Shown here one piece after another: positions 1 to 11,578 of a stretch of 64,000 nucleotides of DNA. Source of the DNA: Phragmites australis. Taxonomy: Eukaryota; Streptophyta; Magnoliopsida; Poales; Poaceae. How positions within the stretch are numbered: position 1 is the first letter of the stretch; each line of letters starts with the position of its first letter. The stretch is from NCBI RefSeq assembly GCF_958298935.1, contig NC_084934.1, forward strand, positions 9,798,501 through 9,862,500. Reading direction: 5' to 3'. The translations under genes and the position numbers were made by a program. Under the pieces are notes generated by a model that had not been told where the DNA came from, did not search any database, and saw nothing but the letters and a program-made list of their open reading frames with translations.

Positions 1-1903
1 TCCCTAGCTGCCACATCCATGCCGTAACCCAAGAGGGCTCCAAGGACACCATGTCCCTCCAAGGCCACAACCAGACACCATGGCCCTTCAAGGCCACAAT
101 CAGAGGGGGACATAAAGCGTGTCCCCATACATCCAGAATAACCTGACTGGACCTTCCAGATAGGGGCAAACCTTACCTCCGAGTGGGAAGCCCAGCTTCT
201 GGCTGTCCTGCAAGGTAACCTCAACACCTTCGAATGGTCCTCGCAGGACCTCCCAGGAGTCGACCGCTGCATCATCGAACACTCTCTTCAAGTCGATCCG
301 AAGGCCAATCCTGTACGCCAAGGGCTTCGCAAGCTCTCACCAGAGCAGGCAGAGGCTGCAAAGGAGGAGGTCCAGATGCTACTAAAGGCCGATGCTATTC
401 GAGAGGTCATTCACTCCAATTGGCTCTCCAACACCGTCCTGGTCAAGAAACACAGCGAGAAGTGGTGTATGTGCATCGATTTCACATCACTAAACAAAGT
501 ATGCCCACGGGATCCATACCCCCTTCCTTGCATCGAACAGCTAGTGGACTCCACCGCTGGCTGTGAGTTGCTAAGCTTTCTAGACGCCTACTCTGGGTAC
601 CACCAAGTGTGGATGGGAAAAGAGGATGAGAGCAAGACCAGCTTCATTACCCCCTTTGGAGTATAATGCTACGTCCGAATGCCCTTGGGTCTTCGGAACG
701 CTGGGGCTACCTTCTCCCACCTAGTACACAAGGTACTAGAGCAGCAACTGGGCTGCAATATCGAAACCTATGTGGACGATATTGTGGTAAAAAGCAGCTC
801 AAAATCAACCATGTCGCCAACCTACAAGAAACATTTGATAGTCTCCGAGCTGCAGGCGTACGGCTCAACCCAGAGAAGTGCATCTTCGGCGCTAAGGACG
901 GAAAGATGCTGGGATATCTTGTCTCCCAAAGAGGCATTGAAGCCAACCCTGGCAAGATTCGTGCCCATCGCAGAGATGTCACCTCCCACCAATCCAAAGA
1001 AAGTACAGGGCTTGGCCAGCCGCCTCTTAGCCCTCAGCCGCTTTCTCGCCAAATCGGCTGAGCATAACCTTCCCTTCTTCAAAATGCTGAGGGGCTTCGA
1101 ACTGTTCAGTTGGACTCTGGAGTGCCAGGCGGCATTCAAGGCCCTCAAGGCCCACCTTTCCCGCCTTGAGACACTCACAATGTCCCTCCTCGGCAAAGGG
1201 CTGCCCCTATACTTGTCCATCTCTACCTCTACTGTTAGCGCTTCCCTGGTACGGTAGGAGAAAAGTGATAGTCACTCTACTCAAAGGCCCATATACTATG
1301 TAGATGCCTTAGACGGGGCCAAGACGCGCTACACCGAGCTCGAAAAGATAGCATATGCCCTCCTGATGGCCTCGTGCAAGGTCTGGCACTACTTCCTTGC
1401 CCACGACACCACTGTCCCAACCTTTTACCCGCTTGGTGACATGTTTTGCAACCGGGAGGTGATGGGAAACATCAGCAAATGGGTAGTAGAGCTAGCCCCC
1501 TTTGTGGTAAAGTTTGTAGCCTGCACTGCCATCAAATCCCAAATCTTGACAGACTTCATCCCTGAATGGACTTTGGCACCCGCCAAACCCGCCACTGCCC
1601 CTCTCCAAGATATCTGGACTATCAACACCGACGGAGCATATGGCTCCATGGGCGTCGGAGCTGATGTGGTCCTCATCTTCCCCATAAGCCAGTGGGTCCA
1701 ATTCACTGCCCACCTAGATTTCAAGACGACCAACGACATAGCTGAATATGAAACCATCCTCTTAGGCCTCCGGAAGGCCCGAGCCTTAGGAGTAGACAGA
1801 GACATCATCCGGACCGACTCTCAAATCGTCGCCATCCACATCGACAAGAGCTCCCAAGTTCTACATCCGGAGCAAGATACCTCAAAGCAATCCTATTGGG
1901 GGT
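1..1903 (+). pseudogene. A': decayed Tat-type Ty3/gypsy pol fragment (protease tail, RT, RNase H, second RNase H)
   Basis: This is a remnant of retrotransposon polyprotein that would copy RNA into DNA. It starts inside the protease-RT linker and matches the stretch from about 5057 of element A. RT motifs are visible: a primer-grip-like WLSNTVLVKK near 420-450, MPLGLRNAGATF near 679-715 and the catalytic YVDD near 768-780. RNase H follows at about 1090-1600, then a second, archaeal-type RNase H (TINTDGAYGSMG near 1618-1655, TDSQIVA near 1815-1835). The main frame has a TAA at 664 and a TAG at 1255. The stretch of about 810-960 is readable only in another frame, so two indels compensate each other. 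It ends abruptly at 1903, where the LTR of A begins. It cannot be functional. Confidence 0.85.
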
Positions 1904-2833
1904 TGTTATCAAGGACCCCCGATGGCCCCTTGGCTTAATCAACCTGGCCTCCCAAAGGCTCGGCCTCTTGAAGCCTCCGCCTTCCGAAGCCCCGACCTTC
2001 CGGAGCCCTGCCTCCTGAAGGCTCACCCCCCCCCCCAAAGGCTCAGTCCCTTGAAGCCTCCGCCTTCCGGAGCCCCGATATTCTGGAGCCCTGCCTCCCA
2101 AAGGCTCAGCCTCCTGAAAGCTCGGTCTCCGAGGCCTCGGCCTCACGAAGCCCCAGCCCTTCAGAGTCCCGCCTCCCAGAGGCTCAGCCTCCCAAAGGCT
2201 TGGTCTCCCGAGGCCTCGGCCTCCCGCTGCCTGGGCCAGCTTCCCGGATGCTACTGGGTGAGTCATCAGGCCTCAGGAAAGATCTGCCAAAAGGGAAGCA
2301 CCTGTCGTACTTTGCCTGCGAGGAGGTGACCGGCATTAAATACCTAGGCTAGTGGACACTGCTCTGATACCTCGGTATGATGGAGGCTGCTCTTACACCC
2401 CTGACAGTGCCGCACTGGGCCACAGTTGGAGACCGGCTCGCCCCCTTCAGGGGGTAGGCACCACGATAATTACCACGGTGGATATTTATCTCCCCGATAG
2501 GGTAGAAGGTAGTTATCCGGGATAAGGCCCAGTAATTCGGTCAGATCTCGGATATTTGTACATTATGATAAATTGTACGCCAAGCTACGCACAGCCCTAT
2601 AAATAGGAGGCCATGGTCCTCTAGGGAGAGGACGGGCAAGACAACAAAAAAAGATACAAAGGTGAAAACACACCAAGTCACGCTGTGATACTCCTCCCAG
2701 AGTGATACATTTTTCTACCATCAATACATTCATGGTGTTCCTTCCTCTCCAACTTCGTCTCCAAGCTTGAGTCTCCTCCTTAGAAGAAACTCTCGCCGTA
2801 CTTGATGGGGCAAGACAAACTCTTGCAACAACA
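1904..2833 (+). repeat. 5' LTR of element A
   Basis: It begins TGTTATCAAGGACCC exactly where the pol homology of A' stops, and ends CAACAACA just before a PBS-like sequence. The length is about 930 bp. The first third (about 1930-2240) is a degenerate array of CCTCCCAAAGGCTC and CCGGAGCCC motifs that gives spurious long proline-rich ORFs on both strands. A TATA box lies at 2598-2605. No target-site duplication can be checked because the partner LTR is absent. Confidence 0.7.
2598..2605 (+). promoter_or_regulatory. TATA box of element A LTR
   Basis: TATAAATA lies in the context CCCTATAAATAGGAGG, about 235 bp before the LTR end. This is a normal position for the U3/R boundary of a plant LTR promoter. 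It would drive transcription of the genomic RNA of A. Confidence 0.7.
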
Positions 2834-2851
2834 GTGCGCCGTCCGTGGGGA
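2834..2851 (+). other. Primer-binding site region of element A
   Basis: GTGCGCCGTCCGTGGGGA follows the LTR end directly. It resembles the GGCGCCGTCTGTGGG-type sequence found after the 5' LTR of Tat-lineage elements, where a tRNA 3' end primes minus-strand synthesis. The exact tRNA was not determined. Confidence 0.55.
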
Positions 2852-2881
2852 CTCGAACATAGAAGTGCTAAGAGAGGTAGG

Positions 2882-4354
2882 ATGCCACCCAAGAAGAAGA
2901 GCACCAAGGCCACATCGGCGGCAGCCGATCCCCCAGTCACGCCTGCATGGCAGTCCTACCGGCTATACGCAGCCGGCACCAACAACGGCCCCCCGGGGGG
3001 AACGGGAACCTTACGGCCACCACTGACCCAACCATAACTACAGCTGCGAGCGACACCGAAGGATTCTCTACCCTGGAGATCCTGCAACAGCAAGGCGAGG
3101 CCCCCGCTACACCCCTAGGGGCTGCGGCCGGCGCTGCCACCGAAAACACCGTTCCTCTCAAGCAGCAAACACCATTGCGGATGGCCCTGCAGGTCAAACA
3201 GGAAGCTGCCCACACATTCGCCGCCACTCCCGGGATGGCCGACACGTTTCTGACCCAAGCTCCACGAACAGACGTGCTCCTCGGTGCAAGGACCTGGCCC
3301 GTTCGATCCCCGGAGCCTCAGGGCCGGTGTCGTGAGGACCCCCTGCAGGACCACGACTCTCCCCTGCAGGCTGACCTACAGGCCATGCCCTTCCCAGAGG
3401 GTTTTCGGACCCCAAAGTTGCCCAAGTTTAAAGCTGATTTGGACCTCGACGAGTTCGCCCGATCCTACGCCCTAGCCATAGAGGCCAGCGGGGGCGGACC
3501 GGCCACCATGGCTAAATACTTCCCCCTCACCCTAGAAGGGGTGGCCATACGCTGGTTCTGGGCGCTGGACCCCAGCACCATTCACGCCTGGTCCCAACTC
3601 CGAGACCTCTTTCGTAGCAACTTCCAGGGCACCTTCATCGAACCAGTAATCTCCGACAGCCTGTTCACTACCAGGCAGGGGCTAGACGAAACCCTCTGGG
3701 ACTACTTTCGAAGCTTCTCCCAGACCAAAGCCCAGATTAGGGGCATGTTAGACTCTTCAGTCATCGATGTCGCAACCCAGGGTCTGGCCGAAGGCCCCCT
3801 ATATGATCGACTGAACCGACGCCCAATACGCATGGTAGAAGTCCTCATGAGCAAGTTCGAGGAATATGCGTGGACGAAGGAGGAAAAACTCCACTGGAGG
3901 CGCTCACAAGCTAGCGAGGCTTCCCGTGCCAATTCCGAGAGACCACACTCGCAGGCTGGATCGTCACATGCCCCTGCTCCCCCAGCAAAAAGGAGCCTCG
4001 AGGAGGCCCTTACCACTGGCTCCCAAAGGGGGTGATAATGACAACGCCAAAACGTCAGCAATATCAGCCCAAGCCGTGGGGCTCCAAACCAAGGGTACCT
4101 CAGGGGACGTGGCCATGGACGCTTCGAAGGCCTCCTGGAGTGAAGCCACGCCACAAACCAGCATTCTGAGGAAGATTCCTGGTGCACTCTACATGGCACA
4201 GGACGAGGACATAATACCGACAATTGCCGAACCCTCACCACCTTTCGAGAGGAGTACCTCGGGAAGCAGGCAGCCTTTGCCTCAATTGATGGGGCCCCCA
4301 AGGGGTGGTCTGAAGATCGCAGACCATCAGCTAACCGACAGGTCGACCATCTGA
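2882..4354 (+). pseudogene. gag of element A (frameshifted)
   Basis: This is the capsid-like protein that would package element RNA in the cytoplasm. A plausible start is the ATG at 2882 (MPPKKKSTK, basic). That frame closes at 3037, and the rest of gag is read in another frame from about 2990, so a slip lies in the C/G run near 2991-3000. The main open part (to 4035) holds the retrotransposon gag core: KLPKFKADLDLDEF near 3415-3455, then RWFWALDPSTIHAWSQLRDLF, NFQGTF and a downstream FEEYAW. A third frame continues to about 4354 with a low-complexity tail. No zinc knuckle is clear. A protease follows. Confidence 0.75.
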
Positions 4355-4529
4355 CCCTACAGAATCCTCCGCAACTAGCCCTACCTTCACCACTCCAGTC
4401 ATCCCTAGAGCGGTACACTGACAAAGGGGCGAGGGGCAAACAGATTGTCCTCGCCATTACCGGCGGAGGGAGCTCCGGTGGCACTTCAAAACGACAGCGG
4501 CGAGACTACGCATGCGGGGTACACCACAT

Positions 4530-5221
4530 CAGAGCGACTAGCATCCATCGATAGGCCCTTGACTGGGCCGACGCCCCCGTGATGTTCACCGTCGATGACT
4601 CTGAAGGGGTAAAATTTCCCCACTCTGATGCCCTGGTCATCTCAGACAAAATCGCTGAAGTCGAGGTTTGAAGAATACTGGTCGACAGAGGCATCTCAGC
4701 AGACCTCCTATTCGTGCGTGCCTTCGACCAGCTCCGAATCCCATGAAGCCAGCTCTCACCAAGTAGCAGACCCCTCCAGGGATTCAATGGGGCCCCCCCT
4801 CAATGCCTTAGGACAGATAGAACTCCCGATCATCTTCGGCGAAGGCTCTGCATCACGATCCGAGGTCATCACCTTTGACGTCGTGGACGTACCGTACGCC
4901 TACAATGCCATCCTGGGATGGGGAACTCTAAACAGATTCAGAGCTATACCCCATCACAATTACCTCTGCCTGAAGATGCCCGGACCCCAGGGGCTAATAA
5001 CCGTCCACGACGACCAAGACCTGGCTAGACGCATCAAGTATGGGCACCCTGCTCCGCTCCCCAGTCGCCATATCCACACTATGACACAGGAGGACTCAAA
5101 GGACCCTCCGTCGGTGCATCCCTGGCACCGCTTCCCTCCGAGGCCACAACTGGAGGTGGACATAAAGCTGGTCCCCACAGCTCTGGGGTCCAAAACCAAC
5201 CTGACCGGACCTTTTGAATAG
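4530..5221 (+). pseudogene. Protease of element A (two frames)
   Basis: This is an aspartic protease that would cleave the gag-pol polyprotein. The N-terminal part (about 4560-4730) is in one frame and includes the active-site region RILVDRGISADLLFVRAF. Tat proteases usually read VDGGSS here, so the second active-site residue is Arg. An in-frame TGA precedes it. The C-terminal part (4800-5221) is in another frame and keeps ITFDVVDVPYAYNAILG, the flap and dimer-end pattern of these proteases, before closing at TAG 5219. It is inactive as it stands. Confidence 0.7.
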
Positions 5222-5291
5222 GGGTGGACCTCACCTCCGGGCAATAAGCCCAACTTCTGGCCGTCTTGCAGAGTAATCTTGACATCTTCGC

Positions 5292-7205
5292 ATGGTCCCC
5301 GCAGGACCTCCTAGTAGTCGACCGCAGCATCATCAAGCACTCGCTTCAAGTCGACCAAAAGGCAAGGCCCGTACGCTAGGGGCTTCGCAAGCTCTCTCTG
5401 GAGCGGGCAGAAGCCGGAAAGGAAGAAGTCTTGAAGCTACTAAAGCCGGTGTTATCCGAAAGGTCATCCACTCCGATTGGCTCTCCAACACTATCCTGGT
5501 CAAGAAACACAGCGGAAAATGGCATATGTGCATCGATTTCATGTCATTAAACAAAGTATGCCCCCGGGATCCGTACCCCCTTCCACGCATCGACCAGCTA
5601 GTGCATTCCACAGCCAGCTGCGAAATGCTAAGCTTCCTCGATGTCTACTCCAGGTAGCACTAGGTGTGGATGGCAACAGAGGATGAGAACAAGACTAGCT
5701 TCATTACCCCCTTTGGAGTACACTGCTAGATCTGGATGCCCTTCGGTCTTCGAAACGCCGGGGCCACCTTCTCTCGCCTAGTACACAAGGTGTTGTAGCA
5801 GCAGTTGGGCTGCAACATCGAGGCCTACATGGACGATATCGTCGTAAAAAGCTAACTAGAAGCCAACCATGTTGCCGACCTACAAGAAACATTCAACAGC
5901 CTCCGGGCCGCTGGCGTGCGGCTGAACCCAGAAAAATGCATATTTGGTGCTAGGGGTGGAAAGATGCTAGGATATCTCGTCTCCCAAAGAGGCATCAAGG
6001 CCAATCCAGGCAAGATTCACGCCATCGCAGAAATGTCACCTCCCGCCAATCCGAAAGAAGTACAGCGCCTGGCCGACCGTTTCGCGACCCTCAGCCGCTT
6101 CCTCGCAAAATCTGCTGAGCACAGCATCCCTTTCTTTAAAATGCTAAGGGGCTCCGAGCCATTTAGCTGGACGCCGGACTGCCAGGCGGCATTTGAGGCC
6201 CTAAAGGCACACCTTTCCCACCTCAAAACACTTGCGATGCCCCTCCCTGGCAAAGGACTACTCCGGTACCTATCCGTCTTCGCGTCCGCCGTCAACGCCG
6301 CCCTGGTACGGGAGGAAAAAAGTAGCGGTCGCCCCACTCAAAGGGCTATATACTACATCTCGGAGACCTTAGCCAGGGCCAAGACATGCTACACTGAGCT
6401 CGAAAAAATAGCATACGCCCTGCTTATGGCCTCACGCAAGCTCCGGCACTACTTCCTTGCCTACGACATCACTGTCCCAACCTCGTACACGCTTGGTGAC
6501 ATGTTTCACAACCGGGAGGCGACGGGACACATCGGCAAGTTGGCGGTAGAGTCCCCCTTCGTGGTAAGGTTTGTGGCCCGCACCGCCGTCAAATCCCAAA
6601 TCTTGGCAGACTTTATCGCCGAATGGACCCCGGCACCCACCGAACACACCACTACACCCACCCATGACATCTGGACCATCTACATTGATGGAGCATACTG
6701 CTCCATGGGTGCTAGAGCCAGCGTGGTCCTCATCTCTCCCACAGGCCAACAGGTTCAATACGCTGCTCGCCTGGATTTCAAGATGACAAACAATATAGCC
6801 GAATACAAGGCCATCCTCTCAGGCCTCCGAAAGGCCCGAGCCTTGGGAGTAGCCAGAGTCATCATCTGTACCGACTCTCAGATCGTCGCCGGTCACGTCA
6901 ATAAGGACTTCCAAGTCCGGCATCCAGACATGACAACATACCTCGAGGCCATTCGCAAGGCCGAGGCACACTTTCGCGGCATATCAATACGAAGCATACC
7001 GCGGGCAGACTACAGTCACGCAGATGCCTTAGCAAAGGCCGCAGCCATAGGTAAAGACCCACTGATAGGCACCTTCCTCAAAACCCTACACCAGCCAACC
7101 GCCAGAGCTCTTGACGAGATGGCCGTTGCCATCCTCCCCATCGAAGCTGCGGACTGGAGGGCCCCCTTTCCTATCCTTCTTGAGAGGAACAGAAGAACCG
7201 GATGA
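5292..7205 (+). pseudogene. RT, RNase H and archaeal-type RNase H of element A
   Basis: This is a reverse transcriptase followed by two RNase H domains in one frame, the Tat hallmark. RT covers about 5400-5960, with FLDVYS near 5636, MPFGLRNAGATF near 5738-5775 and catalytic YMDD near 5826-5840. RNase H runs about 6160-6620 (YYISETLA, ELEKIAYALL, DFIAEW). The second RNase H runs about 6665-7060 (YIDGAYCSMG, NNIAEYKAIL, TDSQIV, HADALAKAA). Stops break the RT at 5655, 5661, 5727, 5790 and 5853. They are TAG or TAA at positions where Tyr, Gln or Glu is usual, and several fit C-to-T change. From 5916 to 7205 the frame is open. Integrase follows in another frame. Confidence 0.88.
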
Positions 7206-7209
7206 CCCA

Positions 7210-8368
7210 ATTGCGCTCCGCCGCATCTATCATCATGCCAGGGGCTACCATCTCATAAATGGCACCTTTTGCAAGGCAGGTGTCTGCGCTCCCCTTCTTT
7301 GATGCATTACTAAACAAGAAGGAGCCGACCTCCTCCCGGAAATACACGAAGGCCTTTGCGGCAATCATCTGGCGCCTCGTGCCCTAGCCGGTAAGGCACT
7401 TCGCCAGGGGCTCCATTGGCCTACGATCATGTCCGATGCGGAAGAACTCATTCGCACCTGCCAAGGATGCCAATGGATGGGACGCCGAAGCCACCGACCT
7501 CCAACTCCCTTGTAACCAATCACCCCCGTCTGGCCCCTGGCTTGTTGGGGGTATGGACCTCATTGGTCCATTTCCCCATGCCAAAGGAAACCTTCAATAC
7601 GCAGTGATAGCATTAGAGTACTTCTCCAAATGGGTCGAGGCCGAACCCCTCACTGCAATCATGTCAAAAAATGTCCAGAAATTCTTTTGGAAGAACATAA
7701 TCTACCACTTTGGCGTCCCACGACAGCTCACGGTGGACAACGGCACACAATTCGACTACGTGCCTTTTAGACAGTTCTGCGATGACCTCAGCATTGAATT
7801 ATGCTTCGCAGCAGTTCGACACCCTCAGTCCAATGGAGCTGTCAAAAGGGCCAACAACAACATCCTCTCTGGTCTAAATCGCTGCCTCGTCGGCTTAGCT
7901 CGAGGCCTATGGGTCGATGAACTTCCCAAGGTTTTCTGGTCTATCCACACCACTGTCATGCGGGCCACTGAGTTCACACCCTTCCGCCTCCTGTATGAAG
8001 ACGAGGCCATGACCCCCACCGAGGTCAAGGGCTACACACTCAGGGTACAACTTCCTCAAACTGACGGAGAAAGGGAGCTCTCCCTCGACCTTACCGAAGG
8101 CACGCGGCTCCGTGCCATTCAGAACCTCGATCACTACATTAAGAAAACTAAGGTCTGGTACGATCCAAGGGTTGCGCCACGAAACTTCAAACCCAGCGAA
8201 ATAGTGCTTCGACGTGCCCTAACCCCAGGAAAGCTACGCAACAAATGGGAAGGCCCATACCTGGTCCTCAAGTCTAACAGGCCTAGCTCCTACCGCCTGG
8301 CCGATACAGAAGGGACCCCACACAAACAAAGTTGGAATGCGGAGACCCTCCGCAAATACTATGTATAG
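7210..8368 (+). pseudogene. Integrase of element A (catalytic Glu replaced)
   Basis: This is a DDE integrase that would insert element cDNA into chromosomes. A broken HHCC zinc-binding part lies at about 7340-7480 (EIHEGLCGNH, then CQGCQW). The core is open from 7436. The first Asp is in GGMDLIGPF (about 7550) and the second in TVDNGTQF (about 7733). The third site reads SNGAVKRANNNIL (about 7830), where the family has Glu in place of the Lys, consistent with one G-to-A change. The C-terminal part ends in ETLRKYYV at the TAG 8366, a normal Tat pol end. The zinc part and the core are in different frames. Confidence 0.85.
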
Positions 8369-8417
8369 AGAACCCTAGGCTCAGTCCTCTCCGAAGATAC
8401 CAAAAAAAAAGACCCCC

Positions 8418-8900
8418 AGCGTCTTGAAGGCACAAGCCTCCGTGCTGGACGAGCATTCTGTCCGCCATCTTTAAGGTCTCGCCAACTTACGTGGCAGATA
8501 GGCAAAGACCACTCCAGCATCTTGAAGGCATAAGCCTCCGTGCTGGATAGGCATTCCGTCTGCCATCTTTAAGGTCTCGCTAACCTATGTGGCAGATAGG
8601 CAAAGACCGCTCCAACATCTTAAAGGCATAAGCCTCCGTGCTGGACAGGCATTCTATCCGCCATCTTTAAAGTCTAGCTAACCTACGTGGCGGATAGGCA
8701 AAGACCGCTCTAGCATATTGAAGACGTAAGTCTCCGTGCTGGACAGGCATTCTGTCCGTCATCCTTTGGGCCAAGCAAACCTAAAATGGCAGATAAGCAA
8801 AGACCGCTCTGGCATCTTGAAGGTAGTCCTTTCATACCGGAAAGGCACAACACCCTCCGTCATTTCTAAGGCCAGGTCGGCCTAACATGGCGAAAGGATA
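8418..8900 (+). repeat. 98-bp tandem repeat with hairpin arms
   Basis: Units start at 8418, 8516, 8614, 8712 and 8810, a constant 98-bp spacing, and the last unit is degenerate. Each begins AGCATCTTGAAGGCATAAGC or similar. Each unit carries a nested hairpin (AGGC/GCCT inside AGCA/TGCT) and a second one (TCTGCCA/TGGCAGA about 25 nt apart). The array lies directly after the pol stop, in the 3' non-coding region of A. A lone related hairpin recurs at 12287-12317. Confidence 0.85.
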
Positions 8901-9175
8901 AACACCTTGACATTGGCATGACTAAAAGTCTCCATCACCCGACCCTTCCGATGCCCCTCGAAGTCTCGCACCCCATGGCTGCTGAGCAGCCACAGGATGC
9001 GAAGGGGCTAGGATAAGGGGCACAGGCGAAGTGTCGGTGTGATCAATCATAATAAGAGAGATAAAAAGAAACAAAAACAACAAGCTAACACAACGCAAGT
9101 TGTACACACATAACATACAAAGAGCCTTTTTATACAATTAACCGCTGTACATCGAATCTATGCCCAGCAAACTGG
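8901..9175. other. 3' region of element A, no gene seen
   Basis: Mixed sequence between the 98-bp array and the antisense ORF remnant. It contains a short purine-rich stretch near 9050-9080 and no recognisable coding or LTR signal. Confidence 0.4.
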
Positions 9176-9782
9176 CTAGCCTACTATGCCTCCCTGTACC
9201 ACTATGGGAAGACGAGGGTGCCCAACTGCCATACCTCCCAGAAACACCGCGGGACCTGGAGAGACATCCTCGACAACTGCGCATAGGAGGCCGACGCGAG
9301 CCCCCTTTGCAAGGAGACCTATTGCCCAAAACGGAGACTTGGCCTTGGAAGACAAAGGATCCGTCAGGAAAGGATACGAGTCGAAGGCCGAGAAGTCCAG
9401 CTCTTCCTCCTCCTGCCCCACCGGTGAGGCCTCCGCACCAGTACCTCCTCCACCTTCACCTCGCCCAAGATAGACTCGAGAATTTTTGAGGGCACTTGTC
9501 CGTCAGAACCCTGGGGAAGGACGAAGCGTTGTAAGAAGTGTGAGCCAACAACCTCCTAAGCTGTTCGGGCCGCACACTAGTCATCTCTTGCAGCAAAACA
9601 TACATCCCGAGCGGACACCGGGGGATCCTCCAGCTCGACCTTAACCAAGACATCGATGGCCACCTACGGATCAATACGCCTCTCGAAATCGCGCGGCATA
9701 ACAAAATGACTCCGCCGACGAACGAATGGAGTAGCCCCCGACGCTCCGGACACACTTGGTCCCTCCCAGAGGCACTATCCAA
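9176..9782 (-). pseudogene. Antisense extra-ORF remnant of element A
   Basis: Two antisense frames follow each other: 9782-9456 and 9421-9176. The second reads GQEEEELDFSAFDSYPFLT, an acidic, structured-looking segment with no motif I can name. The first frame can be read as protein only with internal shifts. Tat elements often carry an additional ORF on the strand opposite gag-pol between integrase and the 3' LTR, and this is where it would be. Identification rests on position and codon-like composition, not on a recognised domain. Element C has a better preserved example. Confidence 0.4.
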
Positions 9783-9929
9783 GGTACGGATGAGGCCTCC
9801 TCCGGCCTCGGGCCGCCATACCTATACACGCAGATTGGACTCCAGGGCAAATCCTCGGCCTCTCAACCTTGCACAGTCATTACCAACCCTACCAACGGTA
9901 CCACATCCAGCAACGAGAACTGAGTCGGG

Positions 9930-10145
9930 GACATGCCATCACCAGGCTCCGGACGGGGTACCTTTAGAGCCAGGCAGTGGCTAAGGGCCGAGGTAGTCAA
10001 GGACCGCCTCTCCCAACTAGCCTTCAACTACGCCTCCAACATGCTGTCACCAGGCTCCGGACGGATTATCTCCGCGGCCGAGCAACGGCTAAAGGCTGAT
10101 GGGGTTAAGCACTGCCTCTCCCAGCCTAGCCACAGGCTTCGAGGC
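9930..10145 (+). repeat. Two degenerate copies of the 108-bp (36-codon) repeat
   Basis: The sequence CCAGGCTCCGGACGG recurs about 111 bp apart within this stretch. It is the same family as the seven-copy array at 12590-13320. The + strand reads SPGSGR, then RQWLRAE, VKDRLSQLAFNYAS and so on, in one frame through both copies. Confidence 0.7.
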
Positions 10146-10420
10146 CACCAAGCCTCACAATAGAGGCCTTATTCCTACAAAGGTACGCCCACTGTTAACT
10201 ATCAAATAGTTTACCTAGTTATCCATCTTTCATATGGCAAGGTTAGAGTCTTTTGGAGGCCTCTAACCTTATTGCTAGAAGTCTTTTTGCAATAGATAGC
10301 CACTAGGTAGAAGCAGTAGAACCTAAGTTACCTTCTCATTTAGCATGAACAATTATTTAACCTAGACTGCAAAAATTAGCTAGTATAACCATGCAAAATC
10401 CCTACACTCCTGAAGACACA
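10146..10420. other. AT-rich stretch inside the 3' region of A, nothing recognised
   Basis: A low-GC stretch between two repeat blocks. The composition change relative to its neighbours suggests it came in separately, but no terminal repeats or ORFs were found. Confidence 0.3.
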
Positions 10421-11560
10421 TCGTGCCTAGGTCGCCTGGGGGGCGGGTCTACCCAGGTTTCCTGGAAGGCATTGTGCGACCTCGGAAGTGTAGTTGCCAT
10501 GTATCAAGGGATATCCTTGATAGACCGTGTTGCAGTGCCACCCGTAGGACATCTTTGGGTGGCGTGACATGCCCATGTACCGCGGACGTAGCATGCCTAG
10601 GTCACCTGGAAGGCAAGACTGCCTTGATTTGCTGGAAGGCATTACGTAGTCTTGGTAGATAGTGAGGCCCACACATCATAGGTGCCGCTTATTCCTAGGT
10701 CACCTGCAAGGTAGATTATGCCCAGGGTGCCCTAGAAGGCATTTTCATAGCCTCAGGTGTCGAAGCCACGCCGAGGGGGATGTCCTTGGTGGCGGAGTTA
10801 TGATGCTCCGAGGAATGCTGTCACAAAGAATTTTCATTGCACGACATGCCTACACACCACGGGCGTAGCATGCCTAGGTCACTTGGAAGGCAAGACTGCC
10901 TAGGTTTCCTAAAAAGTATTGTGTAGCCTCGATAGTGTGTAGATGCTGGTTATCAAGGGACTTCGTTGGTAATGTAGTTGCGGCGCCCCTGGGGGATTTC
11001 TCTGGAGGCGTGATAAGCCCATGCACTAGTAAGCATTGCTTACCTCAACCCAAGGTCACCTGAAAAGGTTTCCCGGAGGGTAGGCTTAGTCCTGGTAGGA
11101 AGTAGAGCCCACACACCACGGGCGTAGCATGCCTAGGTCACCTAGAAGGCAAGACTGCGTAGGTTTCTTGGAAGGTATTGTGTAGCCTCAATAGTGTGTG
11201 GACACCGCATATCAGGGGACTGCCCTGATGTGAGGATGCGGTGCTTTGAGGAATGCTATTGCAAGGAATTCTCTCTGCACGACATGCTTATATACCGCAG
11301 GCGCCGCTTATGCCTACGTCACCTGCAAGGCAGATTATGCCCAGGGTGCCTTGGAAGGCATTGCATAGCTTCGGCCATATAAATGCCATGCGCCAGGGCA
11401 CATCCTTGGTGGACAGTGTTGTGGTGCACCCCGGGCGTTTCCTCGGGAGTACGAAAAGCCTACACACCGCGGGCGTAGCATGCCTAGGTCACCTGGAAGG
11501 CAAGACTGCCTAGGTTTCCTGGAAGGTATTGCATAGCTCTGATAGTGTGTAGGGACTTCG
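10421..11560 (+). repeat. Irregular tandem repeat with CCTAGGTCACCTGGAAGG core
   Basis: The core CCTAGGTCACCTGGAAGG or a close variant occurs near 10424, 10597, 10694, 10870, 11058, 11132, 11316 and 11482. Spacing alternates between long (about 165-190 bp) and short (about 70-100 bp), so a higher-order unit may exist. Each unit ends TTTCCTGGAAGGTATTGTGTAGCCTC or similar. Short hairpins are embedded, for example TATCAAGG/CCTTGATA at 10502-10522 and ATCAGGG/CCCTGAT at 11211-11229. No coding capacity is evident. Confidence 0.75.
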
Positions 11561-11578
11561 GCATTAATACATGCAAAG

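Noticed and set aside
1922..2329. 135-codon Pro/Leu-rich ORF
   Set aside because: It lies in the LTR of A within degenerate CCGGAGCCC repeats, with open frames on both strands from composition alone.
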